Assembly: GCA_942493235.1 (NCBI GenBank)
Contig: OW818676.1
Span: forward strand, 3,782,001 to 3,846,000
Length of the DNA stretch: 64,000 bases
From: ENR-C587 sp942493235
GTDB lineage: Bacteria > Bacteroidota > Ignavibacteria > Kapaibacteriales > UBA2268
Direction: 5' to 3'
This document shows positions 1 to 9,712 of this stretch, in pieces. Position numbers and translations under genes: made by a program. The notes below the pieces were generated by a model, which did not search any database, was not told where the DNA came from, and was given only the letters and a program-made list of their open reading frames with translations. The number at the start of each line of letters is the position of its first letter. The first letter of the stretch is position 1.

Positions 1-3000
1 ATTACCAACATCCGACGGATCAAAAGTAACTTCAAAAGTAATAGAAGCACTTGCAACAATTGGAGAATTGGGTTGTACTGTTACAGTAAAGTCAGCTGAA
101 TTAGCACCTACGATTGCAACTTTTGGTGTTCCAGATAATGTCAAATCAGAAGTACCTATATTTTCAATTGTAAAGGTTCTAACTAATGTTGAGCCGTTAT
201 CATACACAACTGATCCGAAATCAGTATGCTTGGCTAAAGACGGAGCATCATCTCCGTTAGGAATATTCACCGAATTACCGGTAATATTAATTTCTGGGAC
301 TGTACCTGTGCCTTGAATTTTAAATGTATAAGGATTTTCATCTGTGTCACTATTTGCAATACTAACTGTAGCTTCTAATAAACCCGCTGTTGATGGATTC
401 AATGTTATTTCAAAACTTAGGTTAGCTCCTGAAGCTATTGTTGATGATAAGGGCTGACTGCTTATTGCAAAATCCGTCGAACCACTGATAGTTACATAAT
501 TAGGGCTTGTACCGGATAAAGTCAAATCAGAAGTACCAACATTTTCAATTGTGAAAGTATGAACTATATCGCCACTTGCAACTGTTTGCGACCCGAAATC
601 AGTATGGTCGTCTGAAGTCGGTAGGACATCACCATTAGCAATCGTTTGTGAATTACCGATAAGATTAATTTCGGGAAGTGCACCTGTTCCTTGAATATTA
701 AAAATAAACGGATTCTCATCGGTATCATCGTTTGCTATGGAAATAGTTGCCGAGCGCGTTCCGAGTGCAGACGGATTGAATGTGACGGTGAAAGTTAAAG
801 AAGCTCCGCTCGCAATGGTTGCCGCAGATGGCTGTGTGGTTACCGTAAAATCGCCTGCGGTTACACTTACGATGGGCGTTCCTGATAGATTCAGTGCAAG
901 CGAACCGGTATTCCCTATTGTAAAAGTATGCGAAACAGTACTTCCGGCAATAGTAGCTGACCCGAAGTCGGTATCATCGGCAGCCGATGGGCTTAAATCG
1001 CCATTGGTAATAGAAATGCCGTTTCCTAACATGTCAATTTCAGGTTCTTCAGGGAATTGATAAGAAAGGAAAGGATATTTGCCGTTTTTGTCATCTGCCC
1101 TGTCCCAGTAATCGTTGGTTCCATTGATTGTTTCCACTCTGAAATCCCATCCAGCATCAGTAAAAGTTGATTTGGTTTGCATTTCGGCTGTGGTTTTTCC
1201 TGTAATTCCTGTATTTCCGGCAACTGCCTGACCTGTAGTTTGTGTGTCAAAGAAGCAGTTAAAGTTTGCAGGGGCGCCCAGAACCCTTGCGACAAAACCT
1301 CTTGGTGTATTTACTGCACTTACAGCTCCTGTACAGTAGCTATTTCGGACTGTAACAACAGTACTACCACCCTCAAATCCTGAAAATCCGCCAGCATAAG
1401 CCAAACCTCCATTGCTGCTGTTTGTTACACTACCAGTTGCATAGCTATTGTTGAGAACAATCCCCGTTACACTTGAATCAAATTCGCCGGAAAAACCTCC
1501 TGCATAAGTATTGTTATAAGTTCCGTTAATTAATACATTACCAGTGGCATAACAATTGTTAATATTTAGATTGTTGCTTGCTCCCAGAAATCCACCGGCT
1601 CTTTTAAGACCGGTTACGTTGCAACTTGAGTAACTATTTGATATTGTTCCTCCACCACCATATCCTAATAAGCCTCCGATCATACCGTTAAGGCTGCCAT
1701 CGATACCACCGTATAAACTACCTGAAGAAGAACAATTAGATACAGTAATAGAAGAGGCATAACCTATCAATGCTCCAACATAATTGCGTCCGGTAATATT
1801 TACATTTGTCAGAACAACATTTGTTACAGTAACAGTTCCGGTTCTTCCGAACAAACCTATATAATCAGTAGAAGGTCTTCTTATAAAAAGATTATTAATT
1901 ATATACCCCTGACCATTATAGTGTCCGCTAAATGGAGTAGTACTGTTTCCGATTGGTAAAAACCCGTTTCCGAAGTCCCATGTAGATGTGCTTGTAGCAT
2001 TTATGTCGGAGGTTTGTACAAAATAACTGCTCCAAGTAGATGAATTTTGTGTTATCCAGTTCAGTTCTTCCAGATTGCTAATAAGATAAGGATCTTCCGA
2101 TGTTCCTATTCCTGCAGGAGTACCCATACCCTGAATCGCAAAAGTATATGGGTTTTCATCTGCATCATTGTTTGCTATGGAAATAGTTGCCGAGTGCGTT
2201 CCAAGTGCAGACGGGTTGAATTCAACTGTAAAAGATAATGAACCTTCGCTTGCAATGGTTGTACCCGAAGGTTGCGAAGTTACCGCAAAATCACCGGCTG
2301 GAATAGAAACAATTGGAGTACCTGTTAGATTCAACGATAGTGAACCGATATTCTGAATTGTAAACGTATGTGAAACAGTACCACCAACAACAGCAGCTGA
2401 CCCAAAGTCGGTATCATCGGCAGCTGATGGTGCTACATCACCATCGATAATAGAAACACTATTGCCCACTAAATTTATTTCAGTAGCCAATGTTATCGAA
2501 GGTGTTGCATAGCCTGTTGGCGAAATATCGTAAGGAGTCGCACTATCGAAAATCCAGTTTGTATAAGTATTGATTGCTGTTCGTATTGCATTTGAATTCC
2601 CGGTAAGGGTCCCGTTGTATTTCGCATTCTGGTATTCGGTTGTTGCGGGAAAAAGCGAAACACAGTTTACCCCGTTGGTTAACCCTGTGGGAACTGTTGA
2701 TAAAGTGGGTTCGGATGATAAAGCGGATGTGCTCCACGTTGTTGTTGGATCATAATTGAGGGAATTATAATCGGAATGTAAACCGGCAATAAAAGTTGGC
2801 AAAGCCGGATCAGCTCCGCTATCGCTCTGATAAGCAAGTACCTGATCGCCTGTATCGTAATAAAAACTTGTACCGGTTAGTAATACAGACATTGTACCAC
2901 TCGAAGCAGTTAATACATTTGCTGAAGATTCATAAATATAAACGATTGATCCTATTGGAAGTCCACCGGAAGGAGCATGCCATGAATAATGGGTCTCATC

Positions 3001-4683
3001 AGGGCTCCCTGACCAGTCCGAACCATTCCATCCTTCTTCGGTAAAGTAGATCATCTCGTAGGCTGGGATATTTGTTAGGGTGATAAATGTAAAGCCATCA
3101 GGGTCATCTGAATTGTACCCGATGAAGGCGATATCCCCAGCAACAAGGTTTTGCGATGTTCCATAGCCTTGTATTGTGAAATTGTAGGGGTTTTCGTCAG
3201 TGTCGCTATTGGCAATGGAAAGAGTTGCTGAACGGGCTCCGGTAGATGTTGGATTAAATGTTACTTGAAAAGTTGTAGAACCGCTAACGGCAATAGACGA
3301 CGATGGCTGCACGATAACTGTAAAATCAGCAGGATTAGTTCCTCCAACTGAGACAATTGGAGTTCCGCTCAAGGTTAATGTAGCAAGTCCCTGATTCTGT
3401 ATTGTATAAGTATATGTTAGAGAACCTGAACTAATATCGGCATATCCAAAATCTGTGTAATCAGAAGCAGATGGAGAGACATCGCCTTCAGCTATTTCAA
3501 CGCTGTTCCCCGAGACCTTTATTTCTGGTTCGGGTGCTGTACCTACTCCCTGAATGTAGAAATCATATGGATTCTCATCAGTATCGTTATTGGCAATGGA
3601 GAGGGTTGCCGAACGTGTACCTGAAGCTGAAGGATCGAATGTTACCTGGAAGGTAGTAGAACCACTTGTGGGGGCAACCGGGCTAGTGGGTTGTGTGGTA
3701 ACCGTAAAATCACTACTGCCCGAAATAGCAACAATAGGTGTGCCACCAAGAATAAGTGAACCGGCACCCGTATTTTGAATGGTGAATGTTCTTACTACAG
3801 TGCCGCTGGCTACTGCTACTGAACCAAAGTCAGTATGATCTGAGGTGGATGGTGATGCATCACCATCACCGATGGAAGTACCATTACCTTGAACATTCAT
3901 TTCAGGGCTGGCAGAAGTAACTGTAAATGAACAAACCGAAGAGGTTGCGTAATTTGTCGCATCATCATAAACCCAATTGTCGTGATTGTTTATTGCAGCT
4001 AATAAGGCAGATTTGGTTCCGGTAGTTAATGTACAATTAAACCTCGCGTTATCTTTTTCTGTAAGAACTGTCCAATCAGGGAAAACGGATATACTATTTG
4101 TACCATTGGTCAAACTATTAGGTAATCTACTAACATTAACACCAGTTGTGCCTGTAGCAGATGACGAAGTCCATCCCGTAGCGGGATCGTTGGGCTCATC
4201 GGCACTATTCCCATCGTTCAAGGTTAAACCTGTTATAAAAGTGGGGCTTGCTGGTTTTGAAGTCTCGCTTGTTTGATAAGCCAATATCTGATCTCCACCT
4301 GATAAATTAAAACCAGAGGTACTCCAAGCATAAACAACAGTGCCACCACTTCCGGAAATAGTAAAAGTTGTACCATCTACATTTTCATCAATATGCACAA
4401 CACTTCCTGCCGATAAAGCACCTGTAGCTGTATATTTGAGATGGGCTTCTGAATTCACGTTCCATGAAGGTGAGCCATACCACCCTTCTTCTGAAAAATA
4501 AATCACGGTACCTGCGTCGATGGCAACAAGTGTTACAAAAGAAAAACCGTCAGAAGGTGAATCTTCGTTCATTCTCACAATTGCTATATCCCCAGCAACA
4601 AGTGTGGTTTGTGCTTTGGTGCTTATGCTACCACTAAACAGAAATGCGATGCTAATTATAAGTAAAAGTACTCGATATTTCAT
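1..4683 (-). CDS. Giant secreted choice-of-anchor D / GLUG protein (3' part missing)
   Basis: This is an open frame of at least 1561 codons running off the left edge, so the C-terminus is not visible. The start is ATG at 4683, preceded by GGAG about 6 bases upstream. Residues 1-25 form a signal peptide (MKYRVLLLIISIAFLFSGS, then a cleavage region ending STKAQ). Two related domains begin GDIAIVRMNEDSPSDGF and GDIAFIGYNSDDPDGF (about residues 26-260 and 510-730). At least six choice-of-anchor D repeats of about 120 aa follow the pattern 'PEINL.GN...DGD.APS..DHTDFGS...FTIQN.G' and end 'ANNDTDENPY.F.IQG'. A GLUG-type beta-helix block lies at about residues 860-1130 (repeats such as YAGGFSG). This is a surface or secreted protein; adhesion or a matrix role is inferred. 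A T9SS sorting tail is likely in the missing part. GC is visibly higher than in the neighbours. The frame is the same at both ends, so I see no net frameshift. Confidence 0.9.
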   Translation of the reverse strand, partial: MKYRVLLLIISIAFLFSGSISTKAQTTLVAGDIAIVRMNEDSPSDGFSFVTLVAIDAGTVIYFSEEGWYGSPSWNVNSEAHLKYTATGALSAGSVVHIDENVDGTTFTISGSGGTVVYAWSTSGFNLSGGDQILAYQTSETSKPASPTFITGLTLNDGNSADEPNDPATGWTSSSATGTTGVNVSRLPNSLTNGTNSISVFPDWTVLTEKDNARFNCTLTTGTKSALLAAINNHDNWVYDDATNYATSSVCSFTVTSASPEMNVQGNGTSIGDGDASPSTSDHTDFGSVAVASGTVVRTFTIQNTGAGSLILGGTPIVAISGSSDFTVTTQPTSPVAPTSGSTTFQVTFDPSASGTRSATLSIANNDTDENPYDFYIQGVGTAPEPEIKVSGNSVEIAEGDVSPSASDYTDFGYADISSGSLTYTYTIQNQGLATLTLSGTPIVSVGGTNPADFTVIVQPSSSIAVSGSTTFQVTFNPTSTGARSATLSIANSDTDENPYNFTIQGYGTSQNLVAGDIAFIGYNSDDPDGFTFITLTNIPAYEMIYFTEEGWNGSDWSGSPDETHYSWHAPSGGLPIGSIVYIYESSANVLTASSGTMSVLLTGTSFYYDTGDQVLAYQSDSGADPALPTFIAGLHSDYNSLNYDPTTTWSTSALSSEPTLSTVPTGLTNGVNCVSLFPATTEYQNAKYNGTLTGNSNAIRTAINTYTNWIFDSATPYDISPTGYATPSITLATEINLVGNSVSIIDGDVAPSAADDTDFGSAAVVGGTVSHTFTIQNIGSLSLNLTGTPIVSIPAGDFAVTSQPSGTTIASEGSLSFTVEFNPSALGTHSATISIANNDADENPYTFAIQGMGTPAGIGTSEDPYLISNLEELNWITQNSSTWSSYFVQTSDINATSTSTWDFGNGFLPIGNSTTPFSGHYNGQGYIINNLFIRRPSTDYIGLFGRTGTVTVTNVVLTNVNITGRNYVGALIGYASSITVSNCSSSGSLYGGIDGSLNGMIGGLLGYGGGGTISNSYSSCNVTGLKRAGGFLGASNNLNINNCYATGNVLINGTYNNTYAGGFSGEFDSSVTGIVLNNSYATGSVTNSSNGGLAYAGGFSGFEGGSTVVTVRNSYCTGAVSAVNTPRGFVARVLGAPANFNCFFDTQTTGQAVAGNTGITGKTTAEMQTKSTFTDAGWDFRVETINGTNDYWDRADDKNGKYPFLSYQFPEEPEIDMLGNGISITNGDLSPSAADDTDFGSATIAGSTVSHTFTIGNTGSLALNLSGTPIVSVTAGDFTVTTQPSAATIASGASLTFTVTFNPSALGTRSATISIANDDTDENPFIFNIQGTGALPEINLIGNSQTIANGDVLPTSDDHTDFGSQTVASGDIVHTFTIENVGTSDLTLSGTSPNYVTISGSTDFAISSQPLSSTIASGANLSFEITLNPSTAGLLEATVSIANSDTDENPYTFKIQGTGTVPEINITGNSVNIPNGDDAPSLAKHTDFGSVVYDNGSTLVRTFTIENIGTSDLTLSGTPKVAIVGANSADFTVTVQPNSPIVASASITFEVTFDPSDVGN

Positions 4684-5229
4684 ATTTACTCCAGATTTTG
4701 TAAACTTTGATAATGATGAACGCAATTTACGATTATTATATAAATAATACAAAATATTTTTATTTATCTGTGTGAGTTGTATATAATTTAGGATAATATT
4801 AGATGAATATAGGATTACAATATTAATAATAGTAATATAAAACAGTTGCAAAGCATTATATTTGTGTTTTGCTACTTATTTCAATTATAATAATAGCTTT
4901 ACTCTATGCAAAAGTGGCTGTTTGAAAACTGTTGATTATTACCGTTTTACAATAATTATAATTATTCTAAGCCACTAATCCCCACGTAAAAGTAGTTGTG
5001 TGAAAACTCGAATTAATCCATTATAAGGTAATGCAACCTAACGGTTAACCGTCAGGTTGATAGATGTTTATTCCATTTCCCCAACTTATATAAACTACAT
5101 GTTTCAAGCTTTTATACAACTTCTCAAGCATGAGGCTGATGTTGAATTATAGATATTCAGTATTTATACAATAGTCTTATGTTAGTATCAATATAAGCAA
5201 TAATTTATTTAATATTAATTTAATAATTA
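4684..5229. other. Intergenic, degenerate dispersed repeats
   Basis: This 546-bp AT-rich gap has no convincing gene. It holds degenerate pieces of the intergenic repeats seen elsewhere: a GGCTGTTTGAAAAC-like stretch near 4915, a 'CCCCACG' half-motif near 4980, and a 26-bp near-palindrome at 5034-5059. The same blocks recur in a similar order at about 16240-16740. Confidence 0.6.
5034..5059. repeat. 26-bp near-palindrome, copy 1
   Basis: The left half CAACCTAACGGTT and right half AACCGTCAGGTTG are inverted copies with one mismatch (A where G is expected at the seventh base). A perfect copy lies at 16706-16731. It could be a protein-binding palindrome or the core of a dispersed repeat. Confidence 0.75.
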
Positions 5230-7491
5230 TTACTTAATCACCTGCATTGATTTTACTTTTCTATTATTCGGTGTTTCAAGTACATAGAAATAAGTGCCTG
5301 CCGGCATATCATTTGTATTAATTGTATAAGAATACTTGCCGATAGACAGATAATTGTTGATGCATTCGGTAATTATACTTCCTTTGGCATCAATTATATA
5401 TAACTTGATATTTCCATTTTCATTAACTTCAAACTCAACTTTACTTGAAATAATTGATGGATTAGGTACATTTTGAGATAGTGATAGCCTAGCATTGGGG
5501 TTAAATAATCTATAACCGCCATCTGTACAGAAACCTTTTAAAGTAAATAAGCCACTGTTTACTTTGATGGATAGCTTAGCCAAACCGATTGGTGAAGTAT
5601 TCTGTAGTGTTAATGTGGATATAGTGTCATTGCCCAGACCGACCTTAAAGTATATAGAAGCTAATTTATCTGTAGAAAAATCAGAATTAATATTTAATTT
5701 CAAAGTGCGTATATTATCCTTAATTTCAGAAGGATACGATGAGTTTACCGGTTCTAACAAAGTAGAATTAAATGATATTTCGGTATAAATTCCACTTAGA
5801 TTAGTGAACTTATCAGTTGATTTCCTTATTAAAATCGGAACTTCAATAGTTTCGCCGGGAGTACCGCTTACATCAGAGACTGTGAGTTCTAAAGAATCTG
5901 TGAATTGATTGATAGCTGTTCCGAATACGTTTAATTTAGCCGGCGACCCTGTAAAATTATAATTAAATAGAATAACCCCGTTCGACCTACCAATAGTTTC
6001 GGGAGTATATCTGATAGTAATCGGCATCACTTGAGCCGGCTGAAGTATTATGTTTGAATTAGCAGAGACAATATCAAAATGCTCAATATCGGGACCAATA
6101 TTCTGAATCGAGTTGATAGTTACCGGTGATAATGTTCTGTTTTTAAGCAACGCAGTAACAGAAGTGTCTTTTAATGAGCCAATATCGACCGAGCCAAAGT
6201 CAATATATTCCGTGAGTAATTCAATACCTGTCTCAAAACCTTCGCCTGCTAAATCAATTCTAAGTGTGTCTCCCGGATATACTACGTTTAAAACAGCCTT
6301 ACGAAAACCTAAATTTTTTGGACTAAATGATAGAATAATTGACTTATTAGTCATTGAAGTAATTGTATCATACGATATAGGAGTCAGAATTGAAAACTCA
6401 TCGGCATTAGTGCCTGTGATAAATACTTCTCTGATTGCGAAATCAAAATCTGTCGGATTGCTGACAAATTGTGTAAAAAGCGAGTCTTTAACTTCATCAA
6501 TTGGTACACGTTTGAAATCCAAAGTCTCTCCGTTAAGCTTTGCTTTTACAATAGAGAAAGAGTAGTCGGAAGTATCCATCTGAATATCTCGTTTATTCAA
6601 ATTCCAAACTTTAGCCGTTGAATCAATACTGGACGTTAGAATTCGGCTACCGTCGAAATTAAACACAGCAGACATAACCGAATTTCTATGCTCTCTAAGT
6701 GTGTCAACCGGTGCTCCGGTTTTCGCATCCCATATACGAGCAGTATAATCAGATGCAGATGTAATTAGAAGCGAATCATTTTCGCTGAAAGTAGCATTAT
6801 TCATAGTTATAACAGTGCCCAGCTCGTGAATCACCTGATATAACTCAGCTCCGGAATTAATATCCCATACTTTTGCATATCCGTTAATATCCGATGTAAC
6901 TATTTTATCTTCTTTATTACTGTAGTTTGCGGAATAAACCGTAATGTTATTAGTATTAAATTCTTTGATTACTTTATCCTGCTCAATATTATAAATTTTT
7001 GCTTTAGAGCCGACGCAGAACAATACGTTTTTGCCGTCTTTACTGAAAGTAGCAAATCTGACTTTTGTTGTTCCATCGCTTGGCGTTTTAATAATGGCTC
7101 CGGTAGCTAAGTCCCAGATAAATACTTTACCGTCATAACCCGAACTTACAACCCTACTATCATCATAATTAAAATTGGCAGAAGATACTTCTCCTGTATG
7201 CCCGTAAAGAGTTTTAATTTCGACTCCGGTATTTCGGTCCCAAATTTTTATCGTTTTATCTTCAGAGGCTGTAATTGCATATTTCTCTGTCGGGTCGAAG
7301 TTAGCCCAACGAACCCTGCCGGTATGTCCTTTTAATTCATAAATTACAGAGCCGGTATATGAATTCCAAATACGAGCAGTGCTATCTTCGCAAGAAGAAA
7401 TAATTATACTTCCGTCCAATTTATTAAAATTTGAATTGTAAGCCATATTTTTATGAATGAAGTCTAAAGTTTCGCCTACGTTATTGGCCAC
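5230..7491 (-). CDS. WD40 / anchor-D / T9SS-tail protein (probably the 3' half of a split gene)
   Basis: The frame has 753 codons and its first usable start is GTG at 7491, inside the end of the upstream gene. Residues 10-305 hold seven WD40 blades, each ending in motifs such as STARIWNSYTG, KTIKIWDRNTG, GYAKVWDINSG and YTARIWDAKTG, enough for one beta-propeller. Two anchor-D type domains follow (about 340-545). A cohesin-like beta-sandwich (about 548-665, 'LTVSDVSGTPGETIEVPI') and a T9SS type A sorting tail (about 680-753, with 'SQNVPNP' and 'MPAGTYFYVLE') complete it. A T9SS cargo needs a signal peptide, and this frame has none. Together with the 16-bp overlap, this suggests that it and the 7476-8951 gene are one secreted protein of about 1240 aa broken by a frameshift. 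Confidence 0.88.
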   Translation of the reverse strand: MANNVGETLDFIHKNMAYNSNFNKLDGSIIISSCEDSTARIWNSYTGSVIYELKGHTGRVRWANFDPTEKYAITASEDKTIKIWDRNTGVEIKTLYGHTGEVSSANFNYDDSRVVSSGYDGKVFIWDLATGAIIKTPSDGTTKVRFATFSKDGKNVLFCVGSKAKIYNIEQDKVIKEFNTNNITVYSANYSNKEDKIVTSDINGYAKVWDINSGAELYQVIHELGTVITMNNATFSENDSLLITSASDYTARIWDAKTGAPVDTLREHRNSVMSAVFNFDGSRILTSSIDSTAKVWNLNKRDIQMDTSDYSFSIVKAKLNGETLDFKRVPIDEVKDSLFTQFVSNPTDFDFAIREVFITGTNADEFSILTPISYDTITSMTNKSIILSFSPKNLGFRKAVLNVVYPGDTLRIDLAGEGFETGIELLTEYIDFGSVDIGSLKDTSVTALLKNRTLSPVTINSIQNIGPDIEHFDIVSANSNIILQPAQVMPITIRYTPETIGRSNGVILFNYNFTGSPAKLNVFGTAINQFTDSLELTVSDVSGTPGETIEVPILIRKSTDKFTNLSGIYTEISFNSTLLEPVNSSYPSEIKDNIRTLKLNINSDFSTDKLASIYFKVGLGNDTISTLTLQNTSPIGLAKLSIKVNSGLFTLKGFCTDGGYRLFNPNARLSLSQNVPNPSIISSKVEFEVNENGNIKLYIIDAKGSIITECINNYLSIGKYSYTINTNDMPAGTYFYVLETPNNRKVKSMQVIK

Positions 7492-8951
7492 AATTGAATT
7501 ACTCTAACTAAACATGAATCGGCATAGCGAGGAGGTATCTGCCAGTTATAATATAATCCGGTAACGTCTGAAGCGAGAGTATCCCATTTTTTAATATTAA
7601 GAGTATCAATATTATATTCCAATTGAATTACATCTTTAGGTAGCAGACCTGTCCAATTTACAGTAGCAGTGTCTCCGGCAATCAGATGTTCTCCGCCATT
7701 AGGACTTAATATTTTAAGTGAGTTGTTCCTTGGTCGCGTGTTCGGATAGCCACCTGTCATATAAACGTCCTTACCAAAGCAGGCATTTGAAGTGATAGTA
7801 AGCATTGCAAAAATCAAACAAGAGTCCACCGGTGAGAATCGTACTGTAATCGACCTATTTTCACCCTTTGGAATTAGCAAATTATTACCTGTAGCCCATC
7901 CGTTGATTATAGTGAACTCGGGAACAGAAATGGCAATATCGGTAATAGTAATATCTGAATTTTTTGCATAGAACTGAACATTCATGTCTTTGTGTAGTCC
8001 GGCTTTAACTGCACTGAATTGTAGATATGGGGGGACAATTTCAAGTGTCGGTTTAAATTTATCAGGTACTTCAATATATATATTTCCGCTTATATTTTTT
8101 GAAGTGTGATTTAGCTCTATACTATGTAACGATTCGCAATCAATTGAGTTAGTCCAAGTGATTTCACAGGGTTTATAATTATATAAAAAGCTAACAAATT
8201 GATTTACATAATCTTCGTAATTGGTATAATTAATATTCTCAAAGCACTGCCCGCCGGTACTTACGGCAATTTTCTTCAAATTTGCATTTGCAGTTTTAGA
8301 CAATACAAAACAGAATATTCTTATATTTTGAGCATTGGCATTAGCTATAATTGCATCAGGATTAAATGGTTTATTACCGTCAGTAATTAGTATAATTGAT
8401 TTATTATAATTTGCATTTTTTGATATTTCTATAGAACCTGAGGGGAAATAATTAAAACCCTTTTCGATTAAAGCCCCTGTTTTGGAGCTAATTGGAATAA
8501 GAGCATTCTTTAAGGCTAATTTATCGTTTGTAAATTCAGAATTTAAATAACTGCTAATATCAAAACTTGATATAGCTATCTCTGATGTATTGACCGGTAG
8601 TGAGTCTATAATTGTTTCAATTATTCTTTTTGCTAATATAAAATTAGATTGAGTACCATTATTATTAACCGAAAGGTCTAAAGAGCTAACTAATGATACA
8701 TTTGGAAATGGGCTCTGAAACGGAATCTGAAAGTCATCAATATTAGTAAGTACAGAATTATCCTTTAGCTCTAAATTCGATTTATTAAAGTTGAAATCAG
8801 GCAGAATGCGATTGGAATAAAGGAAAAATTTTGCTTTGACTATTGGATAATTATCCAAATTTTGCGATGTAAACAATACTTTATTATTAGCAAACAAGTG
8901 GCTACTCACGCAAAGTGCTAAACAGAATACGAAAATAACATTCTTTCTCAT
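7476..8951 (-). CDS. Secreted VWA-like / anchor-D protein (probably the 5' half of a split gene)
   Basis: The gene has 491 codons from ATG at 8951, with a purine-rich GGGGGA-type ribosome site upstream. A signal peptide is clear (MRKNVIFVFCLALCVSSHLFA). Residues about 60-255 look like a von Willebrand A domain: a MIDAS-like DLSVN, then 'SIILITDGNKPF'. An anchor-D-like domain follows (about 300-400, 'PPYLQFSAVKAG'), then a beta-sandwich beginning 'ILSPNGGEHLIAGDTATVNW' (about 405-490). The frame ends abruptly four codons after 'CLVRVIQ', exactly where a WD40 region begins in the next frame. In proteins of this style such a sandwich is commonly followed by a propeller, so the stop is probably premature. 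The role is likely cell-surface binding; no enzymatic residues were recognised. Confidence 0.88.
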   Translation of the reverse strand: MRKNVIFVFCLALCVSSHLFANNKVLFTSQNLDNYPIVKAKFFLYSNRILPDFNFNKSNLELKDNSVLTNIDDFQIPFQSPFPNVSLVSSLDLSVNNNGTQSNFILAKRIIETIIDSLPVNTSEIAISSFDISSYLNSEFTNDKLALKNALIPISSKTGALIEKGFNYFPSGSIEISKNANYNKSIILITDGNKPFNPDAIIANANAQNIRIFCFVLSKTANANLKKIAVSTGGQCFENINYTNYEDYVNQFVSFLYNYKPCEITWTNSIDCESLHSIELNHTSKNISGNIYIEVPDKFKPTLEIVPPYLQFSAVKAGLHKDMNVQFYAKNSDITITDIAISVPEFTIINGWATGNNLLIPKGENRSITVRFSPVDSCLIFAMLTITSNACFGKDVYMTGGYPNTRPRNNSLKILSPNGGEHLIAGDTATVNWTGLLPKDVIQLEYNIDTLNIKKWDTLASDVTGLYYNWQIPPRYADSCLVRVIQLWPIT

Positions 8952-9112
8952 CTATTATCCCCCCCGGAATTATAAGATATACACATCATTATTTGATTGA
9001 TAAAATTACAAATTACAAATATAATTATGTTACTTTAAAAATGCTAATTATTTTATTTTATTAGGTATGTTTTTTGCCACTTCGGTATTTGTTGAGAAGG
9101 TTCGGGGAAGTG

Positions 9113-9174
9113 GAAAGTTATAATGTTCGTAAAGTTGAAAGTTATAAAGTTCGTAAAGTTGAAAGTTATAAAGT
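9113..9174. repeat. 24-bp tandem repeat, about 2.6 copies
   Basis: Two full copies (9113-9136 and 9137-9160) differ by one base and are followed by 14 bases of a third. The unit is GAAAGTTATAAAG plus TTCGTAAAGTT. A degenerate version occurs near 14270-14303. Confidence 0.85.
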
Positions 9175-9274
9175 AGAATTTAAGAAGTGGAAAGCTTTGA
9201 ATGAAATGAGTTCTTATCTTCCAACATCGTTAGATGTTGAACATCGGTAATAAAATAGTTTATAGGCCAATCTT

Positions 9275-9326
9275 CAAATTCCCCTCCAAAAGGAGGGGTG
9301 GCATCGCGAAGCGATGACGGGGTGGG
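9275..9326. repeat. REP-like double hairpin, copy 1
   Basis: CCCCTCC-AAAA-GGAGGGG (9281-9298) is followed by CATCGC-GAA-GCGATG (9302-9316) and ACGGGGTGGG. The same arrangement recurs at 9501-9553 with an AATT loop in the first hairpin. Confidence 0.8.
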
Positions 9327-9500
9327 TTCCTTTCTTAGAAATTGGGAAATAGGAAGTAGGAATTTATTCGCCTCCATACTATGCTCTGCGTAGTGCGGCT
9401 GGAGGCTGAAAATCTTTCAACCCCACCCAAGCCCTCCCCAAGGGGAGGGCTTAAAGATTATGTATTGATGTAAAAGGCAACTGTTTAACAGCTATTTCTT

Positions 9501-9553
9501 AAAATTCCCCTCCAATTGGAGGGGTGGCATCGCGAAGCGATGACGGGGTGGTC
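9501..9553. repeat. REP-like double hairpin, copy 2
   Basis: CCCCTCC-AATT-GGAGGGG (9507-9524) is followed by CATCGC-GAA-GCGATG and ACGGGGTGG. It has the same design and orientation as copy 1. Confidence 0.8.
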
Positions 9554-9658
9554 TTTTTCGGGGTTCGGGGTTCGGAGGTTGGAATTAGGAATTGGAAATT
9601 GGTTCTTTTCTTCCAACATCTTTAGCTGTTGAATATCGGTAAAATGAGACTTTATCCA

Positions 9659-9690
9659 ACAAATCCGATGAGATAACTCATCGGATTTGT
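9659..9690 (-). terminator. Hairpin after the OmpA-family gene
   Basis: ACAAATCCGATGAG and CTCATCGGATTTGT form a perfect 14-bp stem around an ATAA loop, 22 bp beyond the stop of the minus-strand OmpA-family gene. There is no long U run, so it may also protect the mRNA 3' end. Confidence 0.65.
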
Positions 9691-9712
9691 AAAATCAAAA
9701 AGCCGTTAATAA

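Larger units (their letters stand above)
8952..9712. other. Intergenic cluster of palindromic and tandem repeats
   Basis: This 761-bp gap has no supported gene. It contains a 24-bp tandem repeat (9113-9174) and two copies of a CCCCTCC..GGAGGGG / CATCGC..GCGATG double hairpin (9275-9326 and 9501-9553). It also has a CCCTCCCC..GGGGAGGG hairpin near 9434-9451, CAACATC..GATGTTG hairpins near 9215 and 9613, purine-rich GGAATT-type runs, and a terminator-like stem at 9659-9690. A 65-codon frame at 9180-9377 consists of this repeat material. Confidence 0.75.

Noticed and set aside
6113..6565. 150-codon plus-strand frame
   Set aside because: It is antisense to the well-supported WD40/anchor-D gene, which has clear domain motifs.
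7480..7515. Programmed ribosomal frameshift joining the two overlapping genes
   Set aside because: No slippery heptamer or following structure is visible at the junction; a sequence error or mutation explains it better.
9113..9174. CRISPR-like direct repeats
   Set aside because: The 24-bp units are contiguous with no spacers, and no cas genes are present.
9180..9377. 65-codon minus-strand frame
   Set aside because: It is made of the CCCCTCC/CATCGC repeat and neighbouring hairpins, with no coding features.
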